Shown piece after piece: positions 48,790 through 58,123 of a stretch of DNA of 64,000 nucleotides. Numbering within the stretch: position 1 is the first letter of the stretch; the number at the start of each line of letters is the position of its first letter. Source of the stretch: JAAELZ01 sp965223465 (GTDB lineage Bacteria > Pseudomonadota > Gammaproteobacteria > Arenicellales > Poriferihabitantaceae); contig OZ245025.1 in assembly GCA_965223465.1 (NCBI GenBank), positions 1,798,001-1,862,000 of the forward strand. Reading direction: 5' to 3'. The notes beneath the pieces are model-generated. The model worked only from the letters and a program-made list of their open reading frames with translations, was not told the DNA's origin and made no database searches. Both the position numbers and the translations under genes were made by a program.

Positions 48790-49710
48790 ATGCCTATGCC
48801 TGCCAAATTACCCTTAAATTGGTTACGAAATTTTGAAGTCGCAGCCAGACACCAAAGCTTCACTAAGGCCGCGCAAGAACTCAATATTAGCCAGGCAGCC
48901 GTCAGCAAACGGATTAAGGCGCTCGAACAACAGCTTCAACATCAGTTATTTAACCGCTCGGCACACAGCATCAGCTTAACTGAATATGGTCAGCGCTACT
49001 GGCATGATATTCGTGATTCTATCTATCAGTTAGACAGCGTCACAGAACAGCTATTCAATACACAACGAAATAATCACCTAAGGATTCGCAGCAACATTTC
49101 TTATAGCCTGTTGGCTTTGTCACCAATACTGGCCCGGTTTCGTGATGAATTTCCACAATTCAGCTTTGAAGTAACCCATACGGTCTGGAATTCAGATCGT
49201 AAAAAACAAAATGCAGATATTGAAATAAGCTATCGGCCAACCCAACCCGCCCATCCTGATTGGAAGCTACTACATCAAGATAAACTCTATCCGGTCGTAG
49301 CAGCTCATTTGAGCGATAAAGAGATATTAGAACTACCTCTGATTCAAATACTCGGTTATTACCGGCAATGGTCATGGTGGTTAGACCTTGCTAAAACCCT
49401 TACTTCATCGCCTCAATTTACCCGCCAATGGATACAACTCCATACAAATTCGCATAATCTGCAACGCGCCACCTGGCGAGTAGATAATTCAGCGAGTGCC
49501 TACTCCATTGCAGAACAAGGCCTAGGCATTGCACTTGGCAGAAGTTGTTTGCTCAATCCCTATCTTGAAAAAGGCAGCTTGCGACGTCTTGATAATCATA
49601 CTGAATTTGATGCCCCGGAAGGGTTTCACATTACCCAACTTAATCCCGAAAAACGATATCAATCACAAGTATTGATTGATTATCTGATGCAAACGCAACC
49701 ACCTACGTAG
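48790..49710 (+). CDS. LysR-family transcriptional regulator (GcvA-like)
   Basis: 306 residues. N-terminal winged helix-turn-helix (LNWLRNFEVAARHQSFTKAA, QELNISQAAVSKRIKALEQQ) and a C-terminal periplasmic-binding-like effector domain. The start PLNWLRNFEVAARH is typical of the GcvA/DsdC branch. Transcribed divergently from dmdA, so it is the obvious candidate to sense DMSP or a breakdown product; the ligand is not known. Confidence 0.92.
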   Translation: MPMPAKLPLNWLRNFEVAARHQSFTKAAQELNISQAAVSKRIKALEQQLQHQLFNRSAHSISLTEYGQRYWHDIRDSIYQLDSVTEQLFNTQRNNHLRIRSNISYSLLALSPILARFRDEFPQFSFEVTHTVWNSDRKKQNADIEISYRPTQPAHPDWKLLHQDKLYPVVAAHLSDKEILELPLIQILGYYRQWSWWLDLAKTLTSSPQFTRQWIQLHTNSHNLQRATWRVDNSASAYSIAEQGLGIALGRSCLLNPYLEKGSLRRLDNHTEFDAPEGFHITQLNPEKRYQSQVLIDYLMQTQPPT

Positions 49711-49802
49711 TGCGGTTTACAGTTGCTAAATAAGCAGAATGAATTACTTCCGGGCAAATTAAGCACAGCCCCTAAGTTCTGATTCTTGAAACCCCGCGCT
49801 GA

Positions 49803-50690
49803 CTAATGTTTACTCTGAACATATTCTCGTCGGGCAACCATTAAGCCCCCGGTAATAACCAACAGCGCGCCAAATAAACTTGAAGCAAATAACACTTCTG
49901 CATAAACCAGATAGCCGACGACAATCGCCCACATCAGAATAAAGTAATTAAATGGCTGCAAAATCACCACCGGTGTGAGCTCCAGCGCCTTGATAAACAG
50001 GTAGTGACCGTCTATTTCGGTACAAGAAATGACCAATAACCCTAACTTATCGCTTAATGTTATGGGTTGCTAGTAAAACGGTACAAGCAAGCTGCTCACC
50101 CCTAAACCGACAAGTCCAAAATACAACAATGACGAATTGAAGCTGTCCCTACAACCCGCGATTCGCTTCAATAGACTATAAACGGCAAACATAAAGGCGA
50201 CCAGCATGGCAATCAAGGCGCTAGGATGAAATACGCCCAGCCCTGGCTTGAGAATAATGAGTGTTCCCAGAAACCCAATAATTACCACAGTCCATCACCG
50301 TCAACCCGCCCTTCATTCAATATTGGGGCTGAAAGTGCTGTCGCCATGAGCGGAAAAGTCGCGATTAAGGCATGCGTAGGAGCAATCCTGAGAAAGTGGG
50401 GCGCGTAGGCAAACACCGCCATCTCAGCGACAATGATTCATCCTCTACTAAATTGTAGCCATGGCCGCCTGGTTTGGATCACCAAACGAATATCCCCATG
50501 CCGTGCGTAAAAATTAAGCGTAAATATGCTATAGGCCAAATAGCGCACAAACAATATTCGCGTAACATGGAGCTGACTCATTAAATGTTTGGTAATCGCA
50601 TCCTGTACGGAAAACAACAAAGTCGCAATTAACGTTGCGATAATGCCTCGCCAATGTTGTGAGATAGCTGCAAAACCGTGTTGTATCTTG
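49803..50690 (-). pseudogene. broken EamA/DMT-family permease
   Basis: Pieces of one drug/metabolite transporter in order on the minus strand. ATLLFSVQDAITKHLMSQLH ends at a TGA near 50438; a middle part (APHFLRIAPTHALIATFPLM) lies in the new frame; IIGFLGTLIILKPGLGVFHP stops at an in-frame TAG (50070) directly continued by the last helices (FNYFILMWAIVVGYLVYAEV) to 49803. Thus at least one frameshift, one TGA and one TAG. The 10-helix product cannot be made. The 5-prime limit is approximate. Confidence 0.85.
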
Positions 50691-50880
50691 GAAAATTATT
50701 TATGATTTGCTGCTGCAGGATTCTCAAAATTATTAACAACAATAGTTTCATGATCAATTTTCAAATCCAGTCTTTGCCTTGTTCAGCCACAATACTAAGT
50801 GCACCAAATAGTTGGGATAGATAGGCAGCACAGCAATTTACCGCTAGCAACACACTTTTAGTTGTAGTCGAAACAGGTAA

Positions 50881-51465
50881 TTACTTTACCAACTTGCGGG
50901 GACGGGCTAAACGATTTTTAAGCGCCTGGTTAACCAATTTTTGGTCGGGTGCATACAAATTTTCCGTCAGTATTTTTGCGAATACTTTTCTGAAGTTCGC
51001 CTGCTGGCCACTGCCTGGAAACGCGACCATTTTACCCTCGTTGACTACTCTAAAGTTTGCATCTACCAACGGGCCCTCAAGAAGTTCGCAGACGTTTTTC
51101 TTGATAAGGATAATCGGTATTTGGCGTACATTTTTTATCGATTCCAGCTCCTGAATGAGGACTGGTATAGCCGCTTTTACCTCCTGGTTACGCGCGGTTA
51201 ACTTAAGATCATGCAAAGGCGTATAGGTTGCATCGAGTAAAAGCACCCCCCAATGGCGTAGTGCGCGTAACCCCGCTTCTTTACTTTTTGGCACCACCCC
51301 AAAAAGCTGGATGATCAATTCTACGAACAAACTTTCACGCCAACTTCCGTTTACATCATAAAAATAACGACCATCAGCAGGTGGGGATTCTGCGATGATA
51401 ATCAGACGAATATTTTCTGGCGCCCAGGTTTGGCGCAATTTAAGGTAGTCTCTTTTCGAACGCAT
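50881..51465 (-). CDS. protein of unknown function, possibly uracil-DNA-glycosylase fold
   Basis: 194 residues, no signal or membrane segment. The start region IRLIIIAESPPADGRYFYDV resembles the first strand and loop of UDG-superfamily-like hypothetical proteins (GESPP with a following F/Y), and ALRHWGVLLLDATYTPLHDL could be the second conserved block. Catalytic function is not assured. Stands alone on the minus strand. Confidence 0.6.
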   Translation of the reverse strand: MRSKRDYLKLRQTWAPENIRLIIIAESPPADGRYFYDVNGSWRESLFVELIIQLFGVVPKSKEAGLRALRHWGVLLLDATYTPLHDLKLTARNQEVKAAIPVLIQELESIKNVRQIPIILIKKNVCELLEGPLVDANFRVVNEGKMVAFPGSGQQANFRKVFAKILTENLYAPDQKLVNQALKNRLARPRKLVK

Positions 51466-51970
51466 TTTATTCCACGATACAATAGATGCAATGAATTATA
51501 ACGCGCCCATGACAATTATACCGTGCTTGCCCAAAAACCTATTGCAGCCTGGTCTCGAACAACATCTAATGCTCGGTATTTAATGAGAATATGGTGAAAA
51601 TAGGGCCTGACCTGTCGATCTGTTTGGCACAAACAAAACTGTCATAACTTCAAGATTTAGTATTTAAGAGCCTGCGAATTTAGCGGTATTCCCTCCCATT
51701 ACCATTTCTATGCGTTGGGCTATATTGACATACTGATCTAAAAACTATGGTTCTGTTGTATACGTATTCGGTCTGATCTCCCTATTGGTCTTCTAGGTTT
51801 CGAAAAGACTGCTGAACTCTTCATTTGGATAATCACAAAATATGGTCGAAAACCAATTCATGAGTACTTACAATACGTCGCGAATAGCAAATAGCAAATA
51901 GCAAATAGCAAATAGCAAATAGCAAATAGCAAATAGCAAATAGCAAATATTATATTTATTCATCAGCATA
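51466..51970. other. intergenic stretch ahead of mscS, ending in heptamer repeats
   Basis: About 400 bases with no recognisable gene, then the nine-fold AGCAAAT array (51886-51948) and 22 bases to the GTG start of the channel gene. No RNA gene or terminator recognised. Confidence 0.6.
51886..51948 (+). repeat. heptanucleotide tandem repeat (AGCAAAT)9
   Basis: Nine perfect copies of AGCAAAT (63 bp) end 22 bases before the start of the mscS-type gene. The in-frame TAG codons show it is not coding. Unit number could change by slippage and alter promoter or ribosome-site spacing. Confidence 0.97.
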
Positions 51971-53179
51971 GTGAACACTGAGAAAACGAAAGAAGCTACT
52001 GACATCAAAACAGACCCGGTTGATTCAAAATTGACTGAGGGCGTTGATAAAATGGTGGAGAAAATTGATGCCTCCATTGAGGTTCCAACTCAATTGGAAC
52101 CAGTGCTCGCCTATCTAACTCAGTATCCCTGGTTAAAGGGCGTCGTGGTCTTATGCTTGTTTGTAATCGTGGCTTGGATCGTAACTTGGATTGTCAAGCG
52201 ATTTGTAGCGCGAATCGCGCTCCATACTTCTTCAAAAGTAGATGATTTAATCGCTTCAAATCTTAGCAGGCCCTTATTCTGGACATTTACGCTATTGGGT
52301 TTACTGGTAGCAGCATCACTTTCCGGGGTGTCAGAAAACGCCCAAAACATCCTGACTTCGGTGGCGCTATCAATTTTGATTTTTCTGTGGATGCTGTTTG
52401 GATTGCGCATCGCGAAACTATTGATTTCTGTCGCCAGTGACCATGCCCAAAAGCGTTCCTTGGTCCGCCCTCAGACCCTGCCCCTATTTACTAATCTCGC
52501 CAATATCACAATCATTATCCTTGCTATCTACTTTATTTTTCAGGTTTGGCATATTGATATGACTGCCTGGCTGGCTTCAGCGGGTATTGCTGGAATCGCT
52601 ATTGGTTTTGCCGCCAAAGATACGCTTGCTAATCTTTTTTCCGGAGTCTTCATCATGGCAGATTCCCCCTATAAAATCGGAGATTTCATCGTCATTGATG
52701 ATGGTACCGGATTACGGGGTAAGGTGACTCATATTGGCATTCGAAGCACCCGAGTCCTCACCCGCGATGATATTGAAGTGACTATTCCTAACTCAATTAT
52801 GGGAAATTCCAAGGTCATTAACGAATCAGGCGGGCCGAACACCAAAAGCCGCATTAGCGTCGCTGTTGGCGTAGGATATGGTTCTGATATCGACAAAGTT
52901 AATGCTGTGTTACAGTCCGTCGCCGAAAATTCATCCCAGATTTGCACCTATCCGGTGCCGCGGGTGCGTTTTCGACGCTTCGGGCCTTCCGCGCTGGATT
53001 TCGAGCTACTTTGCTGGATTGAAAACCCAGAACTGCGTGGACGTGTTATAGATAGGCTAAACAGTGATGTCTATCAGCGCTTTATGGCGGAAGGTATCGA
53101 AATACCCTTCAGTAAACAGGATGTTTATATCAAGGAAATGCCTGGCACCGACGGGAGCGTAACCGGACCTAATCGCTGA
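51971..53179 (+). CDS. MscS-family mechanosensitive channel
   Basis: 402 residues. A polar N-terminal region is followed by four hydrophobic segments and the pore helix/beta domain: ASAGIAGIAIGFAAKDTLAN, LFSGVFIMADSPYKIGDFIV, then VTHIGIRSTRVLTRDDIEVT. The pore helix and the NLFSG turn are intact, unlike in the pseudogene at 19362. It opens under membrane tension to release solutes in osmotic downshock. The GTG start at 51971 has no strong ribosome site; ATGs lie well inside. Preceded by the heptamer array. Confidence 0.9.
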   Translation: MNTEKTKEATDIKTDPVDSKLTEGVDKMVEKIDASIEVPTQLEPVLAYLTQYPWLKGVVVLCLFVIVAWIVTWIVKRFVARIALHTSSKVDDLIASNLSRPLFWTFTLLGLLVAASLSGVSENAQNILTSVALSILIFLWMLFGLRIAKLLISVASDHAQKRSLVRPQTLPLFTNLANITIIILAIYFIFQVWHIDMTAWLASAGIAGIAIGFAAKDTLANLFSGVFIMADSPYKIGDFIVIDDGTGLRGKVTHIGIRSTRVLTRDDIEVTIPNSIMGNSKVINESGGPNTKSRISVAVGVGYGSDIDKVNAVLQSVAENSSQICTYPVPRVRFRRFGPSALDFELLCWIENPELRGRVIDRLNSDVYQRFMAEGIEIPFSKQDVYIKEMPGTDGSVTGPNR

Positions 53180-53454
53180 TATTTTCCGTCTCAACCCATT
53201 TAGCGAATCCGGTGTTAAAAAGCTGCTGTAGCGACAATAAAGTCTTTAAACTGCTGTGTGCAGAAGGGCATGCTTTGTCGGAGTATAAGTTTCACGTCAC
53301 GGTATTACTGCGGAACTATCTACCCTGCAGTCGACAATAGCAACAACAATGGAGTTGAGGTTGTTTCCACTTTATCCGTGAATTGGATTTAAACACCACT
53401 TGATTTCTTAATGTATAATTCTAAAAATACTTCACCAACCAAGAGGAAAAAACA

Positions 53455-53649
53455 ATGGCAACGTATGAATGTGATATCTGCGGAATGAGCGTAAATGCAA
53501 ACTGCGGCAAATGCGATGCTCCCCTGGTAAATGGTAGCCTGAAGCTCGAGGATGGCAGTAAAGTCCAGATTTCCGAATGCCCCAATGGTCATGGGAAAAT
53601 CAAATCACCACAATGTTGCGGTCAGGATATGGCCTGCCAGGTTGAATAA
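53455..53649 (+). CDS. small cysteine-rich (zinc-ribbon-like) protein
   Basis: 64 residues with a strong ribosome site (AAGAGG). Eight Cys: CDICG (6, 9), CGKC (17, 20), ECPNGHG (42), QCCGQDMAC (53, 54, 60). It should bind one or two metal ions. Similar small proteins occur in marine bacteria as I recall, but no function is known. Confidence 0.7.
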   Translation: MATYECDICGMSVNANCGKCDAPLVNGSLKLEDGSKVQISECPNGHGKIKSPQCCGQDMACQVE

Positions 53650-53792
53650 TTTGATTTGAGCAAAACACAGAGCACGATTGGTTTCAGGTCCATCGCGATC
53701 TACCTACACCTTAGGCCTGATTAATCGCCTAAACTAGCGTCCGGGTAGGTAACTCGATATATATTAAGCTAAAGAAGATTGACTAATCTACG

Positions 53793-53990
53793 CTAATCAC
53801 GAATTGACAAGTCTTCGTGATCGCCGGGTTTAGCCTCATAGAGCAATCCATCGCAGTCATTTTTACTCGCATCCAAAATTCTTTTGCCTCTTTCCAGACA
53901 AACCCAAACGACTTTGGTATTTATTCCACCCTTGGCCGCAATTTGACGCTGAGCACGTTTGCAGTATCTACACTGCTTTCCCTTATGCAT
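53793..53990 (-). CDS. small protein with CxxC motifs, unknown function
   Basis: 65 residues starting MHKGKQCRYCKRAQRQIAAK. C7/C10 and later Cys (VCLERGK, DCDGLLYEA) could bind metal. No ribosome site stands out. It lies between the zinc-ribbon-like gene and pckA. Composition suggests a real protein, but evidence is limited to the open frame and the Cys pattern. Confidence 0.5.
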   Translation of the reverse strand: MHKGKQCRYCKRAQRQIAAKGGINTKVVWVCLERGKRILDASKNDCDGLLYEAKPGDHEDLSIRD

Positions 53991-54123
53991 AAAGTACCTT
54001 TCATCCTATATATTTTTCGTTCTTCTGAATATAAGGCCTATTTATCATAAATACAATGTAATACGACTACTAATTAGTATATTAGTGAGTATTCAGCGAT
54101 CCACATGGTCGTCCTTTAGTTGA

Positions 54124-54155
54124 TAAAAAAAGGCGCGTAAATACGCGCCTTTTTA
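54124..54155 (-). terminator. bidirectional intrinsic terminator behind pckA
   Basis: GGCGCGTA (54132-54139) pairs with TACGCGCC (54142-54149), with seven A before and five T after on the plus strand, so it works in either direction. It stands about 35 bases behind the pckA stop. Confidence 0.88.
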
Positions 54156-54188
54156 CTATTCTTCGTGCGGAGAGCTTGATTTTAACCC

Positions 54189-55796
54189 TCAACTAGGTAG
54201 AACCGGCCCCGCTTTCAGTAATGCTTTACCTTGGTCATTATCAGTATATTTCTCAAAATTCTCAATAAATAGCCCTGCTAGGTTCCGTGCCTTTTTATCC
54301 CACTCATTCGGATCCTCATAGGTATTACGTGGATCCAGAATTGTACTATCTACACCTGGCAATGCCGTCGGAACTGACAGATTAAAATAGGGAACCGAAC
54401 TGGTTTCAGCCTGATCAATCGAGCCATCCAAAATCGAATCGATAATCGCTCGGGTATTCTGGATGGAAATACGTTTACCGGTACCATTCCAACCCGTATT
54501 CACCAGGTAGGCTCTGGCATTTGCGGCCTTCATTCGCTTCACCAGTTCTTCTGCATATTTGGTTGGATGCAGAGTTAAAAAAGCTGCGCCAAAACACGCA
54601 GAGAAAGTTGGTGTAGGTTCGGTTACACCGCGCTCTGTACCCGCAAGTTTTGCGGTAAATCCAGATAGAAAGTGATACTGAGTTTGTTCAAAATCGAGGC
54701 TGGCAACAGGTGGCAAAACCCCAAAAGCGTCTGCTGATAGAAAAATAATCCGGTCAGCATGCCCCCCTTTGGATATGGGCTTAACGATGTTCTCGATATG
54801 ATAAATCGGATAGGAAACACGGGTGTTTTCGGTTTTAGAACCATCATCATAGTCAATACTGCCGTCATCACGTACCGTTACATTTTCAAGCAGCGCGTCT
54901 CGTTTAATAGCGTGGTAAATATCGGGCTCCGCTTCTTTGCTCAGCTTAATGGTTTTGGCGTAGCACCCACCCTCGAAATTAAAAACGCCATCATCATCCC
55001 AACCATGCTCATCATCACCAATTAATTTTCGCTTAGGGTCGGTTGATAAGGTGGTTTTACCTGTTCCAGAAAGCCCGAAAAAGATCGCCGTTTCACCTTT
55101 TTCACCAACATTTGCTGAGCAGTGCATTGAGGCTATGCCACTAAGGGGTAGAAAATAGTTCATCATCGAGAACATGCCTTTTTTCATCTCACCGCCATAC
55201 CAAGTACCACCAATAAGCTGCATTTTCTCCGTGAGATTGAATGCAGCAAAATTCTCTGAATTCAAACCCATAGATTCCCACTGTTCATTGGTGGTTTTTG
55301 ATCCATTTAGCACCACAAAATCAGGTTCAAAATCCACCAACTCCGCTTCGCTCGGTCTAATAAACATATTTTTCACAAAATGCGCTTGCCAGGCGACCTC
55401 CATCACAAACCGAACCGCTAACCGAGAATCTTGATTAGCACCGCAAAAAGCATCAATAACGAATAATCGTTTATTGGAAAGCTGCGTGGTAACCAGTTTT
55501 TTCAAATGTGCCCAAGCCTCCTCTGAAAGCGGCTTGTTATCATTCTTGGCCTGGTCTGCCCACCAAACCGTATTACGTGTCAGATCATCACGAACCAGAT
55601 ACTTATCTTTTGGGGATCGCCCGGTAAAAATCCCGGTATCCACTGCAACCGCTCCACTATTCGTGAGCACCCCTTTTTCATAACCGCTTAAATCTGAACG
55701 AGTTTCTTCCTCGAACAGCATCTCGTACGAAGGGTTGTATACGATTTCTGCAGCATCAAGAATGCCGTAGACACTTAAATCTATAGAGTGACTCAT
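54189..55796 (-). CDS. pckA: ATP-dependent phosphoenolpyruvate carboxykinase
   Basis: 535 residues, the usual length. Converts oxaloacetate and ATP to phosphoenolpyruvate, the entry to gluconeogenesis. Seen: GIFTGRSPKDKYLV, ALNFTEK-type region, the kinase-1a P-loop GLSGTGKTTLSTDPKR, metal site LIGDDEHGWDD and the adenine loop NTGWNGTGKRISIQNTRAII. A strong terminator follows. Its presence suggests growth on organic or amino acids. Confidence 0.97.
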   Translation of the reverse strand: MSHSIDLSVYGILDAAEIVYNPSYEMLFEEETRSDLSGYEKGVLTNSGAVAVDTGIFTGRSPKDKYLVRDDLTRNTVWWADQAKNDNKPLSEEAWAHLKKLVTTQLSNKRLFVIDAFCGANQDSRLAVRFVMEVAWQAHFVKNMFIRPSEAELVDFEPDFVVLNGSKTTNEQWESMGLNSENFAAFNLTEKMQLIGGTWYGGEMKKGMFSMMNYFLPLSGIASMHCSANVGEKGETAIFFGLSGTGKTTLSTDPKRKLIGDDEHGWDDDGVFNFEGGCYAKTIKLSKEAEPDIYHAIKRDALLENVTVRDDGSIDYDDGSKTENTRVSYPIYHIENIVKPISKGGHADRIIFLSADAFGVLPPVASLDFEQTQYHFLSGFTAKLAGTERGVTEPTPTFSACFGAAFLTLHPTKYAEELVKRMKAANARAYLVNTGWNGTGKRISIQNTRAIIDSILDGSIDQAETSSVPYFNLSVPTALPGVDSTILDPRNTYEDPNEWDKKARNLAGLFIENFEKYTDNDQGKALLKAGPVLPS

Positions 55797-55938
55797 GGTA
55801 AATTTCTAGTTTTGGGTAATTAACAGGATTGGCTCAAATAACACTTGGATTATCGCATAAATAGGTTCGATGGTGAACGTCGTGTAGCCTATCAAAGAAG
55901 TCTTTACAGCTCTTTTAAAAGCGCCCAATCACCTTGTT

Positions 55939-56862
55939 TTAGTCGCCTTGCGGTACCTCTGCGTATAAGGCACGAGATAAGCGTTCATGGCTACGTCCAC
56001 TTGGATGAATCTCATCAAAGAATAAAAACTGATCAAAGCGCTGGCCAAATTCACAATCAGGGTTAAATGAAAAAGTTTGCGTACTAAAGCAAGCATCTTG
56101 GGTATTCCTAAAACCATATGCGCGCGCGTTTTCCAGAATTTTGTGTAAATGGGTATACAAATCAAACAGAATAAGGTCTAGCCCTGAATCACGCTCGATT
56201 TGACGCACGACTCGTTTCAATTTTCTATTAAATATCTCGCTACGCCTGCTCATCTGCCGTACCAGGTGCTTATTATTTGTTTGCGCTGAAAGTAAACTGG
56301 TCTCTGGAATGAGACCGATATCAGGCACGTTCACAACCAAGATATGCTTAGCGCCTGAATCAATTAACAAGCGCAATTGCTGGCCGATAGATTCACTCGC
56401 TTCACTCAGAATTTGTTTAGCATTAGCATGTGACGCATCGCGCGTATCTCTTACATCATTACCACCGATAAACATAACATACACTGTTTCCGCTGACGCA
56501 ATGCCCCCCACTTGCAATAAATAGGCACCTACCTGCGTAGCCAGATCTATGGGTTCAGTGCCCGCAGCACGCGCCCCTGCAACCGCAAAATTAAGCCCAC
56601 CGGAACCCGCCACTAAATGCATGGATGCGTTCGCACTTAAACCCATTTTTTCGGCCAAGCCTTCGACCGCAACGGGGCCGTTGCTAACCCGACTCCCCTG
56701 GTAAAAAGGTGGATCTGGAAACCCATTATTCACACTCGCAAGGTTACCCGTATCAGACAGGCTATCACCGAATATGACCATTTCTGTAATTTCAGCGCGT
56801 ACAGCACAACTTAGTAGTACGAAAAGTAATAGGCTTTTAATTGTGCTTGGTATCAGTTTCAT
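55939..56862 (-). CDS. GDSL/SGNH-family secreted esterase
   Basis: 307 residues with a Sec signal (LIPSTIKSLLLFVLLSCAVRA). Block I MVIFGDSLSDTGN holds the nucleophile Ser, block III MFIGGNDVRD the Asn, and block V FDEIHPSGRSHE the Asp and His. Similar to thermolabile haemolysin/autotransporter-type esterases but with no barrel domain, so a soluble secreted lipase or acyltransferase. The start at 56862 is chosen because GGAGAAAAC lies just ahead and the signal starts there. Confidence 0.9.
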   Translation of the reverse strand: MKLIPSTIKSLLLFVLLSCAVRAEITEMVIFGDSLSDTGNLASVNNGFPDPPFYQGSRVSNGPVAVEGLAEKMGLSANASMHLVAGSGGLNFAVAGARAAGTEPIDLATQVGAYLLQVGGIASAETVYVMFIGGNDVRDTRDASHANAKQILSEASESIGQQLRLLIDSGAKHILVVNVPDIGLIPETSLLSAQTNNKHLVRQMSRRSEIFNRKLKRVVRQIERDSGLDLILFDLYTHLHKILENARAYGFRNTQDACFSTQTFSFNPDCEFGQRFDQFLFFDEIHPSGRSHERLSRALYAEVPQGD

Positions 56863-57135
56863 TGTTTTCTCCTCGTTATGGTTTAAAGAGGGTGAAAGCG
56901 TATACACTATGATTAAAACACCACTCTTATTCTAGGGTTAGGAGCATCCTACTGGATATTAACCAACAGCGCAAAAAATGGCTTGGGTTAATCCTTTCAC
57001 ATTTTGTGCTCAGCAATCTATAGTGTATCGCGCCAATTAAAATTCTCACCCGATTTTGAATTTATTTCTGTTTAAAATACAAAATAAATTGGTGATCGCT
57101 ATTGGTTTAGACCATAGCGGTCATATCAACTAAAT

Positions 57136-58020
57136 ATGGGTTTATTCGCACTATTTCATTCTCCGCATCGACAAAAATGCGAAGAGTTTAGCTTGGTATT
57201 ACAAGCGACGATGATTGATAACCAAGTTACTGCATATGAAGATCAATACTATTTGCTGGTCGACGAACGTCTTGCAGAAAAAGCGTATACCCAACTTAAA
57301 CTTTATGTCGACGAAAACGCACCACGGACGGTCATTACCAAACCGTTGTTACCCTTCGCTAAAGGATATGTCGGTGCCTACCTCTACGCATTAGTTTTAT
57401 TGCTCATCGGGTTGCTACAAAACACGCAAGCCTTTGGTCTGGATTGGCATCAGCATGGCTTGGCAGATTCGCTGAAAATTGAGTACGGACAGTGGTGGCG
57501 TTGTATTACTGCGCTCACCCTCCATGCTGATAGTGCGCATCTGGCGGGTAATATCGGCTTTGGTGTGCTATTTGGCCTGCTGGTATCGCAACATATTGGC
57601 AGCGGTGCGGCCTGGTTAACCATCGTTTTGTCGGGCGCCGCAGGGAATGCACTGAACGCCTACTTTTATCAATCCTTGCATTTATCGCTCGGCGCCTCCA
57701 CGATGGTCTTTGCAGCACTTGGCATACTGGGTGTATTCGCGCTAAATAGCAAAACCACTTATCAATCAAATACGTTTCGCCGTTGGTTACCCTTTATCAG
57801 TACTGCCGCCCTGCTCGCGCTGACCGGAACGGCAGGTGAAAAAACCGACGTGCTCGCTCATCTATCAGGCTATCTATGTGGTATTGCCAGCGGTCTCATC
57901 TGGATCGGCGTCGGTAAACCCCAGCTTATCGCCAGGCATCAACAACTCATACTCGGGTTAATAAGTATTCTGGTAATAACAACTGCCTGGACAATGGCCT
58001 TAACGCTGGGACGGGGCTAG
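57136..58020 (+). CDS. rhomboid-family intramembrane serine protease
   Basis: 294 residues. A 70-residue cytoplasmic region precedes six helices. The catalytic Ser is S188 (SLGASTMVFAALG), the His H242 (VLAHLSGYLCG), and HLAGN (H135, N139) marks the oxyanion side. All key residues are present, so it should be active. Substrate unknown; no adjacent candidate. Confidence 0.92.
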   Translation: MGLFALFHSPHRQKCEEFSLVLQATMIDNQVTAYEDQYYLLVDERLAEKAYTQLKLYVDENAPRTVITKPLLPFAKGYVGAYLYALVLLLIGLLQNTQAFGLDWHQHGLADSLKIEYGQWWRCITALTLHADSAHLAGNIGFGVLFGLLVSQHIGSGAAWLTIVLSGAAGNALNAYFYQSLHLSLGASTMVFAALGILGVFALNSKTTYQSNTFRRWLPFISTAALLALTGTAGEKTDVLAHLSGYLCGIASGLIWIGVGKPQLIARHQQLILGLISILVITTAWTMALTLGRG

Positions 58021-58123
58021 GTAGAAATCTCTCATTGACCGGGCGTTAGATTAAAGATTTAGCTAAGAAAATGTCTATCATCTGGAGCTCAATTGCTTGC
58101 AGCGACGACTTGCGCACATTGGG

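Noticed and set aside
51886..51948. Heptamer array considered as a CRISPR array
   Set aside because: Units are contiguous with no spacers and only seven bases long; it is a simple tandem repeat.
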